Assembly: GCA_964482055.1 (NCBI GenBank)
Contig: CAYZVX010000001.1
Location: 62,001-126,000, forward strand
Reading direction: 5' to 3'
DNA length: 64,000 nt
Source of the DNA: G020354085 sp964482055
GTDB lineage: Bacteria; Pseudomonadota; Gammaproteobacteria; Acidiferrobacterales; Sulfurifustaceae
Positions 33,266-40,944 of this stretch are shown piece by piece; positions within the stretch are counted from its first letter, which is position 1, and the number at the start of each line of letters is the position of its first letter. The notes under the pieces were generated by a model. The model was not told where the DNA came from and did no database searches. It worked only from the letters and a program-made list of their open reading frames with translations. Both the position numbers and the translations under genes were made by a program.

Positions 33266-35638
33266 ATGAAGATCAGTGAGAAATGGCTGCGCGAGTGGGT
33301 GTCGCCCCCGCTCAGCACCCGCGCACTTGCCGAACGTCTGACCAACGCCGGTCTGGAAGTGGCCAGCGTGACGCCGGCGGCACCGTCGCTCGAGGGCATC
33401 GTGGTCGGCGAGATCATCGACGTTAAGCCGCACCCCACCGCCGACCGGCTCAAGTGCTGCAGGGTGAGAATTGCGGGCAAGCGGGCAGTGGATATCGTGT
33501 GTGGTGCCGCCAACGCTGCCGCCGGCATGCATGTACCGGTGGCGCTGCCTGGAACCACGCTCCCCGACGGGGCCACCATTGTGGAGACCGAGATCCGCGG
33601 CGTGCGTTCGGCCGGCATGCTCTGCTCAGCGCAGGAGCTCGGACTGGAGGACGCCTCGGAAGGCCTGATGGACCTCGGCCCCGCAAGCCGGGTCGGCCAG
33701 GCCCTCGCCACGCTGCTGGCGCTTAACGACCAGATCCTGGAGCTCGAGCTCACGCCCAACCGCGGTGACTGCTTGAGCGTCCTGGGCGTCGCCCGCGAGG
33801 TCTCCGCCCTGACGGGAGCAAAGCTGCGAATGCCGCAGACCAGGCCGGTGCGCGCCACCTCCAGACGCCGCGTCGCGGTGAAGCTCGCGGCAGGTGAAGA
33901 CTGTCCGCACTATGCCGGTCGCGTGATCGAAGACATCGATACCCGGGCCTCGACACCGCTTTGGATCAAGGAGCGACTGCGCCGCAGCGGCATGCGCAGC
34001 CTGCACCCGGTGGTGGACGTTACGAACTACGTGATGTTGGAAATGGGACAACCCATGCACGCGTTCGACCTGGAGCGCCTCAACGGCACCGTCCAGGTGC
34101 GACACGCACGCCAGGGCGAGGCCCTGACGTTACTTGACGGCCGCCGGGTTGAATTATCGGTCGGGAGCTTGCTGATCGCCGATCAGGCGAGGCCGCTCGC
34201 GCTTGCCGGTGTCATGGGAGGGCAGGAGTCGTCGGTGAGCACGGATACGCGGCACATCTTCCTCGAGAGTGCATACTTTCGCCCGCAGACAATCGCCAGC
34301 CGTGCCCGCGCGCTCGGGTTGCAGACTGAATCGTCGCAGCGGTTCGAACGCGGCGTGGATTTTACGCTGCAACGCGCCGCACTGGATCGCGCCGCACAGC
34401 TGTTGCTCGAGATCGTCGGCGGCAAGGCTGGCCCGGTAACGGAGGCAGTTGCTGCGCGCTACTTGCCCCGAGTCAAACCCGTGACCCTGCGCATGGATCG
34501 CGTGATTCGGCTGTTGGGCGCATCGCTCGAACGGCGCTGGTGCGAGACAATGCTGCGGCGTTTGGGCATGGGCGTCAGGCGGAGCCAGGGCGGCTGGCGC
34601 GTCGTTCCGCCGGCCTATCGGTTCGATATCGCGCGCGAGGAAGACCTGATCGAGGAGCTTGCCCGCCTGCACGGTTACGAGCGGTTGCCAGCCCGTCTGC
34701 CCGTAGTCGCGATGAGCGCTCACGAGGTGCCGGAAGTGCGGGTGCCCCAGTCGCGGTTGCGGGCGCTGCTCGTTGATCGCGATTACCAGGAAGTCATCAC
34801 TTACAGCTTCGTCGATCCGAAGACGCAATCGATGGTCGATCCGGGTCAGACCGCTGTTCGCTTGGCGAACCCGATCGCCACGGACATGGCAGTCATGCGC
34901 ACAACGCTGTGGCCTGGCTTGCTTCAGACGCTGGCCTACAATCAGAAACGGCAACAAACGCGCGTGCGGGTGTTTGAGCTTGGGAGGCGTTTTCGCAGCG
35001 ACGACAGCGGTGTGCGGCAAGAGATGGTTCTGGCAGGGGCGGTCACGGGTCCCGCCGCCGCCCCGCAGTGGGGCATCTCGGCACGCGAGGTCGATTTTTT
35101 CGATCTCAAGGCCGACGTCGAGGCCCTGGCGGGGCTAGGTGGTCGCGCCTGCCGATTTCGTCCGGCCTCGCATCCTGCGCTTCACCCGGCACAGGCGGCA
35201 ATGGTCGAAATCGGTGGGCAGCTGGCCGGATTGATCGGGATGCTGCACCCCGACATACAGGCCCGGCTCGAGCTCGACCGGTCGGTTTTCCTTTTTGAAC
35301 TGGACGCAGACGCTTGCCAGATTGCGCGCGTGCCGATTTTCACGGAAATATCGAAGTTCCCGGCCGTTCGGCGCGATCTGTCCTTGATCTTGCCGGAATC
35401 CACTCCGGCGCAGGCTGTCATGGATCTGACGTCAGCTGTGGCCGGGAATTTGCTTGTTCATTTAGAGCTGTTTGACCAATACCGCGGCAAAGGCATTGAT
35501 TCCGGAAGAAAAAGTTTGAGCCTGGGCTTGACCTTCCAGGACTCTTCGCGCACTCTTAAAGATGATGAGGTAGAAACGCTCGTCGCCAAAATAATATCTA
35601 CCCTCGAGTCCGAGCTGGGGGCACGGTTGCGACAGTAG
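33266..35638 (+). CDS. pheT: Phenylalanine-tRNA ligase beta subunit
   Basis: PheT (790 residues) edits mischarged Tyr and binds the anticodon. The EMAP/tRNA-binding domain opens KISEKWLREWVSPPLS with EIIDVKPHPTADRLKCC; the B3/B4 editing region has VVDVTNYVMLEMGQPMHAFD and GVMGGQESSVS; B5 includes VPPAYRFDIAREEDLIEE; the anticodon-binding ferredoxin-like domain closes the chain (ISKFPAVRRDLSLI). It follows pheS by 21 bases. Confidence 0.97.
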   Translation: MKISEKWLREWVSPPLSTRALAERLTNAGLEVASVTPAAPSLEGIVVGEIIDVKPHPTADRLKCCRVRIAGKRAVDIVCGAANAAAGMHVPVALPGTTLPDGATIVETEIRGVRSAGMLCSAQELGLEDASEGLMDLGPASRVGQALATLLALNDQILELELTPNRGDCLSVLGVAREVSALTGAKLRMPQTRPVRATSRRRVAVKLAAGEDCPHYAGRVIEDIDTRASTPLWIKERLRRSGMRSLHPVVDVTNYVMLEMGQPMHAFDLERLNGTVQVRHARQGEALTLLDGRRVELSVGSLLIADQARPLALAGVMGGQESSVSTDTRHIFLESAYFRPQTIASRARALGLQTESSQRFERGVDFTLQRAALDRAAQLLLEIVGGKAGPVTEAVAARYLPRVKPVTLRMDRVIRLLGASLERRWCETMLRRLGMGVRRSQGGWRVVPPAYRFDIAREEDLIEELARLHGYERLPARLPVVAMSAHEVPEVRVPQSRLRALLVDRDYQEVITYSFVDPKTQSMVDPGQTAVRLANPIATDMAVMRTTLWPGLLQTLAYNQKRQQTRVRVFELGRRFRSDDSGVRQEMVLAGAVTGPAAAPQWGISAREVDFFDLKADVEALAGLGGRACRFRPASHPALHPAQAAMVEIGGQLAGLIGMLHPDIQARLELDRSVFLFELDADACQIARVPIFTEISKFPAVRRDLSLILPESTPAQAVMDLTSAVAGNLLVHLELFDQYRGKGIDSGRKSLSLGLTFQDSSRTLKDDEVETLVAKIISTLESELGARLRQ

Positions 35639-35666
35639 CCCTCAGAAAAAGCAAAAGGAAGGACGT

Positions 35667-35999
35667 ATGGCGCTCACCAAAGCAGACATGGCGGAAGGCT
35701 TGTTTAACGAGCTGGGGCTCAACAAGCGGGAGGCAAAGGAGTTCGTCGAGCTGTTCTTCGAGCACATCCGCGCGGCCTTATCCGAAGGCCAGCAGGTGAA
35801 GCTATCGGGCTTTGGAAACTTTGGTCTGCGTCAGAAGAATTCGCGCCCTGGTCGAAACCCCAAAACCGGCCAGGAAATCCCCATTACCGCCCGGCGCGTG
35901 GTGACGTTTCGCGCCAGCCACAAGCTCAAGGAACGGGTCGAGCAGAATGCCCGTTTGCACGGAGACCGGCTGAAGGAACGGGCGGAAGCGAATGCTTGA
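35667..35999 (+). CDS. ihfA: Integration host factor subunit alpha
   Basis: IHF-alpha pairs with IHF-beta to bend DNA sharply. The 110-residue protein shows LTKADMAEGLFNELGLNKRE, GFGNFGLRQKNSRPGRNPKTG (the DNA-contacting arm with the intercalating proline) and RRVVTFRASHKLKERV. It has a slightly long C-terminal tail. It follows pheT as in E. coli and overlaps the MerR gene by eight bases. Confidence 0.96.
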   Translation: MALTKADMAEGLFNELGLNKREAKEFVELFFEHIRAALSEGQQVKLSGFGNFGLRQKNSRPGRNPKTGQEIPITARRVVTFRASHKLKERVEQNARLHGDRLKERAEANA

Positions 36000-36351
36000 T
36001 ACGTCGGAAAATCTCGAGCTCCCGCCGATCCCCAGCAAGCGCTACTTCACCATCGGTGAAGTCAGCGAGCTTTGCGCGGTCAAACCCCACGTCCTGCGTT
36101 ACTGGGAGCAGGAGTTTCCGCAACTCAAACCGGTCAAGCGCCGCGGCAATCGTCGCTATTACCAGCGACACGACGTGGTGCTGATCCGCCAGATCCGAAG
36201 CCTGCTGTACGTTGAAGGCTTCACCATCAGCGGTGCACGCAACAAGCTCGCGCTGGAGAACCCCGGGTTGCTCGATGGCGACCGCCTACAGGCAATCAAC
36301 GTTTTGATTCAAGAGCTCGAGAACGTCATTGCACTGCTCAAAAGGGACTAA
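35992..36351 (+). CDS. MerR-family transcriptional regulator
   Basis: The 119-residue protein has a winged helix-turn-helix at the N-terminus (RYFTIGEVSELCAVKPHVLRYWEQEF, key residues Tyr, Ile, Val and WEQ) followed by the RRYYQRHDVVLIRQI wing and a short dimerisation helix ending in a Leu/Ile/Val pattern. No metal-binding cysteine cluster is seen at the C-terminus. A MerR gene directly behind ihfA is common in this group; its targets are unknown. The start ATG 35992 overlaps ihfA. Confidence 0.9.
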   Translation: MLDTSENLELPPIPSKRYFTIGEVSELCAVKPHVLRYWEQEFPQLKPVKRRGNRRYYQRHDVVLIRQIRSLLYVEGFTISGARNKLALENPGLLDGDRLQAINVLIQELENVIALLKRD

Positions 36352-36458
36352 GCGCGGTCGCTTCTGTTATCATTGTCGCGCCTCGGCGGCGTGTCGGTCC
36401 CGGGGAACGGGTGGCGTGAGGTGCGGCGGATGGACCGTCGCGACTGAACAACATCTTT

Positions 36459-36536
<78 letters not shown>

Positions 36537-36600
36537 CAATTCATGTCAGGGCGATCAGATTCCCAGCCCGGTATCATCCATGACGACGGGCGCTCGGCCG

Positions 36601-36629
36601 GCAAGATGTCCGCGGGACATCTTGCTTTT
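36601..36629 (+). terminator. Rho-independent terminator after tRNA-Pro
   Basis: GCAAGATGTCC (36601-36611), loop GCG, GGACATCTTGC (36615-36625), TTTTC. An 11-pair perfect stem. Confidence 0.85.
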
Positions 36630-36656
36630 CTGCCTCACCCTCTCCCCGAGCTGATG

Positions 36657-36808
36657 AGGCGAGGACCGCGCGACAAGGATGTCGCGGCTGCGGTTTCGCC
36701 GACGGGATGGAGGCGAGGACCGCGCGACAAGGATGTCGCGGCTGCGGTTTCGCCGACGGGATGGAGGCGAGGACCGCGCGACAAGGATGTCGCGGCTGCG
36801 GTTTCGCC
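36657..36808. repeat. 54-bp structured repeat, locus B (2.8 tandem units)
   Basis: Three near-identical units start at 36657, 36711 and 36765 (period exactly 54); the last is cut short. On the minus strand each unit contains the hairpin GCGACA-TCCT-TGTCGC and the segment CTCGCCTCCATCCCGTCGGC. The same family occurs at 40378-40457 and 57734-57999. The array ends 30 bases before the surE start. Confidence 0.93.
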
Positions 36809-36837
36809 CCCACCAACTCTGACGCCCCCGCGTGGTC

Positions 36838-37599
36838 ATGCGCATTCTGCTCAGCAACGATGACGGCTACCTGGCTCCCGGGCTGACCGCCTTGGCCAGG
36901 GCTGTGAGCTCAGTCGCGCACGTGGACGTTGTCGCGCCCGAGCGCGATCGTAGCGGCGCCAGTAACTCGCTTACCCTTGACCGCCCCCTGCGCGTGAAAG
37001 TCGGCGAGAACGGTTTTCGCTTTGTTGATGGCACGCCAACCGACTGCGTGCACCTTGCCATCACGGGCCTGATGGACACGGAGCCCGATATGGTGATCGC
37101 CGGCATCAATCGCGGAGCGAATCTTGGCGATGACGTTATCTACTCCGGAACCGTGGCCGCCGCTATGGAAGGCCGCTTTCTTGGTTTTCCCGCGATTGCG
37201 GTGTCGCTGGTTGGCAAGACCAGCACGCACTTTGAAACTGCCGCAACCGTCGTCGTGCAACTCGTAAAGCACCTGCACGCGCATTCCCTGCCCGCCGATA
37301 CCATCCTGAACGTCAACGTCCCGGACGTTCCGCTTATGCAGCTCACCGGCATTGAGGTGACGCGTCTCGGTCACCGTCACAAGGCCGAACCGGTCGTCAA
37401 GTCGACGGACCCGCACGGAAATCCAGTCTACTGGGTAGGCGCGGCAGGACCCGAAGCGGATGCCGGCCCCGGTACCGATTTTCATGCAATCAAACGCAAC
37501 GCTGTGTCAATCACCCCTTTGCATGTCGACCTGACCCGGTATACTGCGATGGAGCAAGCCGCCGCCTGGATCAAGGACCTCAAGTTACCCGCGCAATGA
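36838..37599 (+). CDS. surE: 5'/3'-nucleotidase SurE
   Basis: SurE is a metal-dependent phosphatase acting on nucleoside monophosphates, linked to stationary-phase survival. The motif RILLSNDDGYLAPGL near the N-terminus holds the metal aspartates; SGASNSLTL, GTPTDCVHLA and INRGANLGDDVIYSGTVAAA follow. ATG 36838 gives 253 residues; no Shine-Dalgarno is visible, and the 54-bp repeat array lies just upstream. It overlaps pcm by four bases. Confidence 0.96.
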   Translation: MRILLSNDDGYLAPGLTALARAVSSVAHVDVVAPERDRSGASNSLTLDRPLRVKVGENGFRFVDGTPTDCVHLAITGLMDTEPDMVIAGINRGANLGDDVIYSGTVAAAMEGRFLGFPAIAVSLVGKTSTHFETAATVVVQLVKHLHAHSLPADTILNVNVPDVPLMQLTGIEVTRLGHRHKAEPVVKSTDPHGNPVYWVGAAGPEADAGPGTDFHAIKRNAVSITPLHVDLTRYTAMEQAAAWIKDLKLPAQ

Positions 37600-38252
37600 A
37601 ACACGGCACTCAGGGGATCGGCATGACATCCCTGCGGACCCGTACACGCCTGGTCGAGAGATTGCGCGAAGAGGGGATACGCGACGCCCGCGTCCTCGAC
37701 GCCATTGGACGCATCCCGCGTCACCTGTTCGTGGATGAAGCACTTTCCCATCGCGCCTACGAGGACACGGCGCTTCCTATCGGTCTGGGCCAGACGATCT
37801 CGCAGCCGTATATCGTGGCCCGCATGACCGAGGTCGCCGTTGAGCGTCGACCCAAGCGAGTGCTCGAGGTCGGCACCGGCTCCGGTTACCAGACGGCCGT
37901 GTTGGCAAGTCTCGTAGCGGAGGTCTATACCATCGAAAGACTTGAGCCACTGATGCGGCAGGCGCGACGGCGCCTGCGCGAGCTGGGCTACCAAAACGTG
38001 CACTTTCGCAGCGCTGATGGCAGCAGCGGTTGGCTGGAACATGCGCCCTACGATGCCATCGTTGTGACCGCCGCGGCACCAGAGTTGCCACCGGCGCTCG
38101 TGGATCAGCTGGTAATGGGCGGGCGCCTGATTGTTCCGGTCGGCGGCGCGACTCACCAGCAGTTACTGCGCGTTGACCGCACCGAACAGGACTTAGCGAC
38201 CACACGTCTCGAGCAGGTCGTGTTCGTACCGCTGGTAGCCGGGCGCACGTGA
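37596..38252 (+). CDS. pcm: Protein-L-isoaspartate O-methyltransferase
   Basis: Pcm repairs isoaspartyl damage with S-adenosylmethionine. It shows RIPRHLFVDEALSHRAYEDTALPIGLGQTIS, with key TxSQP substrate loop (TISQPY) and the SAM motif VLEVGTGSGYQTAVLA. The length of 218 residues is usual. The start overlaps the surE stop (ATGA). The surE-pcm-nlpD-rpoS order matches E. coli. Confidence 0.96.
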   Translation: MKHGTQGIGMTSLRTRTRLVERLREEGIRDARVLDAIGRIPRHLFVDEALSHRAYEDTALPIGLGQTISQPYIVARMTEVAVERRPKRVLEVGTGSGYQTAVLASLVAEVYTIERLEPLMRQARRRLRELGYQNVHFRSADGSSGWLEHAPYDAIVVTAAAPELPPALVDQLVMGGRLIVPVGGATHQQLLRVDRTEQDLATTRLEQVVFVPLVAGRT

Positions 38253-38273
38253 GGCTGGCAGCGTCCGATCGGG

Positions 38274-39236
38274 ATGGATGATTGCGCAAGGCAATGGCTG
38301 GTCATCGGCTTATGCACCGTGTCACTGGCGGGCTGCGAATCGTTCCTGCCGGTCGGCGTAGAGGAGCGCGGCCAAGCGGTGCGCGAACCCGAATCGGAGT
38401 ATCGCGAGGTCGTGGCGGGTGACACGCTGTACAGCATCGCCTGGGAGTCGGGGCGCGACTACCGCACACTGGCGGCCTGGAACGGCATTCCTCATCCTTA
38501 CATCATCAAACCCGGGCAGAGAATTCGGCTTCGTCCGCCGGAAGGTGCCTCGGTCAACCGGGCGACACACGATGTGAGGGTCGTGAAATCCGGCGACACG
38601 CTCTACCGCATCGCAACCGAGGCCGGCGTAAGCACCGCCGAGCTCGCTGCCTGGAACAACATTTCGCCTCCCTACCGGCTTAGCCCCGGGCAGAAACTGC
38701 GCCTGACACCGCCCGCGGCGTCCGCGCCGCCGACGGTAGTGGAGGAGCTACCGCCCAAGAATGCCGTCACCAAGTCGGACAGCGGCAGGGCGCAAGCTGC
38801 GCCATCGGCGTCACCCTCACACACACCAGCGCCGACGAAGCCCGTCGCGGCGGGCCGTGCGAGTCCCAAGAGCCCTCCCGGTCGGTGGAGCTGGCCGGCA
38901 GATGGCGTGCTCTTGGAGCGTTTCGGATCGAGCAAGGGGATCGACATCGGCGGCAAGAAGGGTCAGCCGATCCGCGCGGCTGCCGACGGGCGAGTCGTGT
39001 ACCAAGGCAGTGGACTTCGCGGTTACGGAGAGCTTATCATCATCAAGCATAGCGCCGAGTTCCTCAGCGCCTATGCGCATGCCAGCAAGACCTATGTGAA
39101 GGAAGGTGACGTGGTTAAGCGCGAGCAGCGAATAGCCGACATGGGCAGCACCGGTACCGACCGGGTCAAGCTGCATTTCGAGATCCGATTTCGCGGCAAC
39201 CCCGTCGATCCACTTGAGCATCTTCCCAAACAGTAA
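38274..39236 (+). CDS. nlpD: Murein hydrolase activator NlpD (lipoprotein, LysM x2 + degenerate M23)
   Basis: NlpD is an envelope lipoprotein that activates the amidase AmiC at the septum. A lipobox VSLAGC places the lipidated Cys at residue 21. Two LysM domains bind peptidoglycan (VVAGDTLYSIAWESGRDY; VVKSGDTLYRIATEAGVS). A proline/alanine/serine-rich linker leads to an M23 fold (GIDIGGKKGQPIRAAADG, YGELIIIKH, KLHFEIRF). The HxxxD metal ligand site is lost (KGID instead of HxGxD), as in E. coli NlpD, so it is an activator and not itself an enzyme. An rpoS promoter may lie inside, but I could not place one. Confidence 0.93.
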   Translation: MDDCARQWLVIGLCTVSLAGCESFLPVGVEERGQAVREPESEYREVVAGDTLYSIAWESGRDYRTLAAWNGIPHPYIIKPGQRIRLRPPEGASVNRATHDVRVVKSGDTLYRIATEAGVSTAELAAWNNISPPYRLSPGQKLRLTPPAASAPPTVVEELPPKNAVTKSDSGRAQAAPSASPSHTPAPTKPVAAGRASPKSPPGRWSWPADGVLLERFGSSKGIDIGGKKGQPIRAAADGRVVYQGSGLRGYGELIIIKHSAEFLSAYAHASKTYVKEGDVVKREQRIADMGSTGTDRVKLHFEIRFRGNPVDPLEHLPKQ

Positions 39237-39238
39237 CC

Positions 39239-40360
39239 ATGCTGCCGCGTAAATCTTCCGGTCCAAAGAAATCCTCCAAGAAAGCGGCGCCCGGTAAGTT
39301 TGAAGTCAAGAAGAAGGCCGTTGCCTCGAGCAAGGCCGAACCGCCGCTGCGCAAGCGCGCGGCCGCGGCGGCCCGCCTCGACGAAGCGGAGATCCCGGAG
39401 CTCACCGAAGAGGAAAGCCCCGCCGCCGGCGAAGAGGCCGAGGAGGAAACCGGCGTCAGCGTAAGCGCTGGCGAGGATGCCGCAAGTGAAACCGAAAAGG
39501 AAAGCGAGAGCGCGAGCTCTGATGACTATTACTCGCACGCGGACGCGACCCGCCTGTACCTGCGCGAGATCGGCTTCTCGCCGCTGTTGACGGCGCAGGA
39601 GGAGGTTTACTACGCGCGGCGCGCGCAGAAGGGCGAGGAGGCGGCACGCCGGCGCATGATCGAAAGCAACCTGCGCCTGGTCGTGAAGATTGCGCGCCGC
39701 TACATGAACCGAGGTCTGTCGCTGCTGGACCTGATCGAGGAAGGTAACCTCGGCCTGATTCGCGCCGTCGAGAAGTTCGATCCGGAGCGCGGCTTCCGGT
39801 TCTCGACCTACGCGACGTGGTGGATCCGGCAGACCATTGAGCGCGGCATCATGAACCAGACGCGCACGATCCGGCTCCCGGTTCACGTGCTGAAAGAGAT
39901 CAACATCTACCAGCGCGCGGCGCGCTACCTGGCGCAGAAACTGGACCACGAACCGACACCGGAGGAGGTCGCCAACCTTCTCGACAAGCCGGTCGATGAC
40001 GTCAAACAGATGCTGGGGCTGACCGAGCGCGTCACGTCCGTCGATGCGCCGCTCGACGATGATCCCGATCGCTCGTTGCTCGACGCCATCGCCGATGATC
40101 GCACCCCCGATCCCGAGCACCTCATGCAGCGCGAGGACCTGCAAGTGGTCATTCGCGAATGGCTCAATGAGCTCAACGACAAGCAGCGCGAGGTGGTGGA
40201 GCGGCGGTTCGGGTTGAACAACCGTGAAATCGCAACGCTGGAGGAGGTCGGCGCCGACATCGGGGTGACCCGCGAGCGGGTTCGCCAGATTCAGGTCGAC
40301 GCCTTGAAACGACTGCGCGTGCTCCTCGAGAAGGCCGGCTACTCGGTCGGATCAGTGTAG
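39239..40360 (+). CDS. rpoS: RNA polymerase sigma factor RpoS
   Basis: RpoS is the stationary-phase and general stress sigma factor. Region 1.2 begins DATRLYLREIGFSPLLTAQEE; region 2 has NLRLVVKIARRYMNRGLSLLDLIEEGN and FSTYATWWIRQTIERG; region 4 has EEVGADIGVTRERVRQIQ. Position after nlpD and this sequence identify RpoS and not RpoD. The 373-residue length exceeds the usual 330 because about 50 extra residues precede region 1.2: a lysine-rich stretch (1-45) followed by an acidic one (about 48-95). Confidence 0.96.
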   Translation: MLPRKSSGPKKSSKKAAPGKFEVKKKAVASSKAEPPLRKRAAAAARLDEAEIPELTEEESPAAGEEAEEETGVSVSAGEDAASETEKESESASSDDYYSHADATRLYLREIGFSPLLTAQEEVYYARRAQKGEEAARRRMIESNLRLVVKIARRYMNRGLSLLDLIEEGNLGLIRAVEKFDPERGFRFSTYATWWIRQTIERGIMNQTRTIRLPVHVLKEINIYQRAARYLAQKLDHEPTPEEVANLLDKPVDDVKQMLGLTERVTSVDAPLDDDPDRSLLDAIADDRTPDPEHLMQREDLQVVIREWLNELNDKQREVVERRFGLNNREIATLEEVGADIGVTRERVRQIQVDALKRLRVLLEKAGYSVGSV

Positions 40361-40377
40361 TCCGAGCCGGGGCGGGG

Positions 40378-40457
40378 CGGCCGCTATCCGGTCGGCGAAT
40401 CCGCAGCCGCGACGTCCCTGTCGCTGCGGCCCTCGCCTCTATCCGATCGGCGAATCC
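40378..40457. repeat. 54-bp structured repeat, locus C (about 1.5 units)
   Basis: One complete and one partial unit lie between rpoS and the convergent gene. The hairpin is GCGACG-TCCC-TGTCGC, and the flanking segments CCCTCGCCTCTATCCGATCGGCGAATCC match loci A and B. The last part overlaps the 3' end of the minus-strand gene at 40439 and supplies its final codons and stop. Confidence 0.85.
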
Positions 40458-40831
40458 TGGCTTTCGATCATCAACAGTGCCGCCACTACCCGACGCCCCT
40501 CACTCATGAGGATGTTGTAGGTCCGGCAGGCGGCGCCGGTATCCATGGATTCGAGCCCGATGCGCGCTGCAATGAGGCCCCGCAGGTGCTCGGGCGCCGG
40601 CCAGCGCAGGCGCGCACCGGTGCCGAGCACCACCACCTCCGGCTGCAACTCGAGGATGGCGTCGAAGTGCTCGGCGGTCAGGTCCTCAAAGCGCCCCGGC
40701 ATCCACTCGACTATCCGGTCCGGGGCTACGAGCAGGCTGCGGGTGAACACGCGCTGATTGATCGTCACCTGACCCGCGCGGTAGGCGTTGATGAGGTTGT
40801 GGCCGGAACCGGTCTCCAGTGTGAATTTCAT
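40439..40831 (-). CDS. Mth938/NDUFAF3-like domain protein (DUF498)
   Basis: The 130-residue cytoplasmic protein belongs to the small Mth938-like family (DUF498), related to a human complex I assembly factor; bacterial function is not known. Conserved segments are INAYRAGQVTINQRVFTRSLLV, VVVLGTGARLRWP and TGAACRTYNILMSEGRRVVAALL. The last residues (SQDSPIG) and the stop codon are encoded by the 54-bp repeat, so the C-terminus has been rewritten by repeat insertion. It is divergent from alaC. Confidence 0.88.
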   Translation of the reverse strand: MKFTLETGSGHNLINAYRAGQVTINQRVFTRSLLVAPDRIVEWMPGRFEDLTAEHFDAILELQPEVVVLGTGARLRWPAPEHLRGLIAARIGLESMDTGAACRTYNILMSEGRRVVAALLMIESQDSPIG

Positions 40832-40864
40832 GTCGTGAGCGCCGAGGCTGCGCCGCGGGAAAGT

Positions 40865-40893
40865 TGGCGTGTCCGCGTGAAAGCCCTATAATG
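40865..40893 (+). promoter_or_regulatory. Sigma-70 promoter of alaC-hom-thrC
   Basis: TTGGCG (40865-40870), 17 bases, TATAAT (40888-40893). The -10 is a perfect consensus. The leader to the alaC ATG is about 45 bases. Confidence 0.78.
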
Positions 40894-40944
40894 CACGCGC
40901 ATTCAATACCTTGGGTGCGGTAACTATACCGCCCGACAATATTC

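Noticed and set aside
36657..36808. CRISPR array
   Set aside because: The repeats are contiguous with no spacers, and no cas genes are near; the same holds at 57734-57999.
36543..36863. Short protein with repeated GPRDKDVAAAVSPTGWRR
   Set aside because: It is only the translation of the 54-bp repeat array running into surE in another frame; no ribosome site and no conserved flanks.
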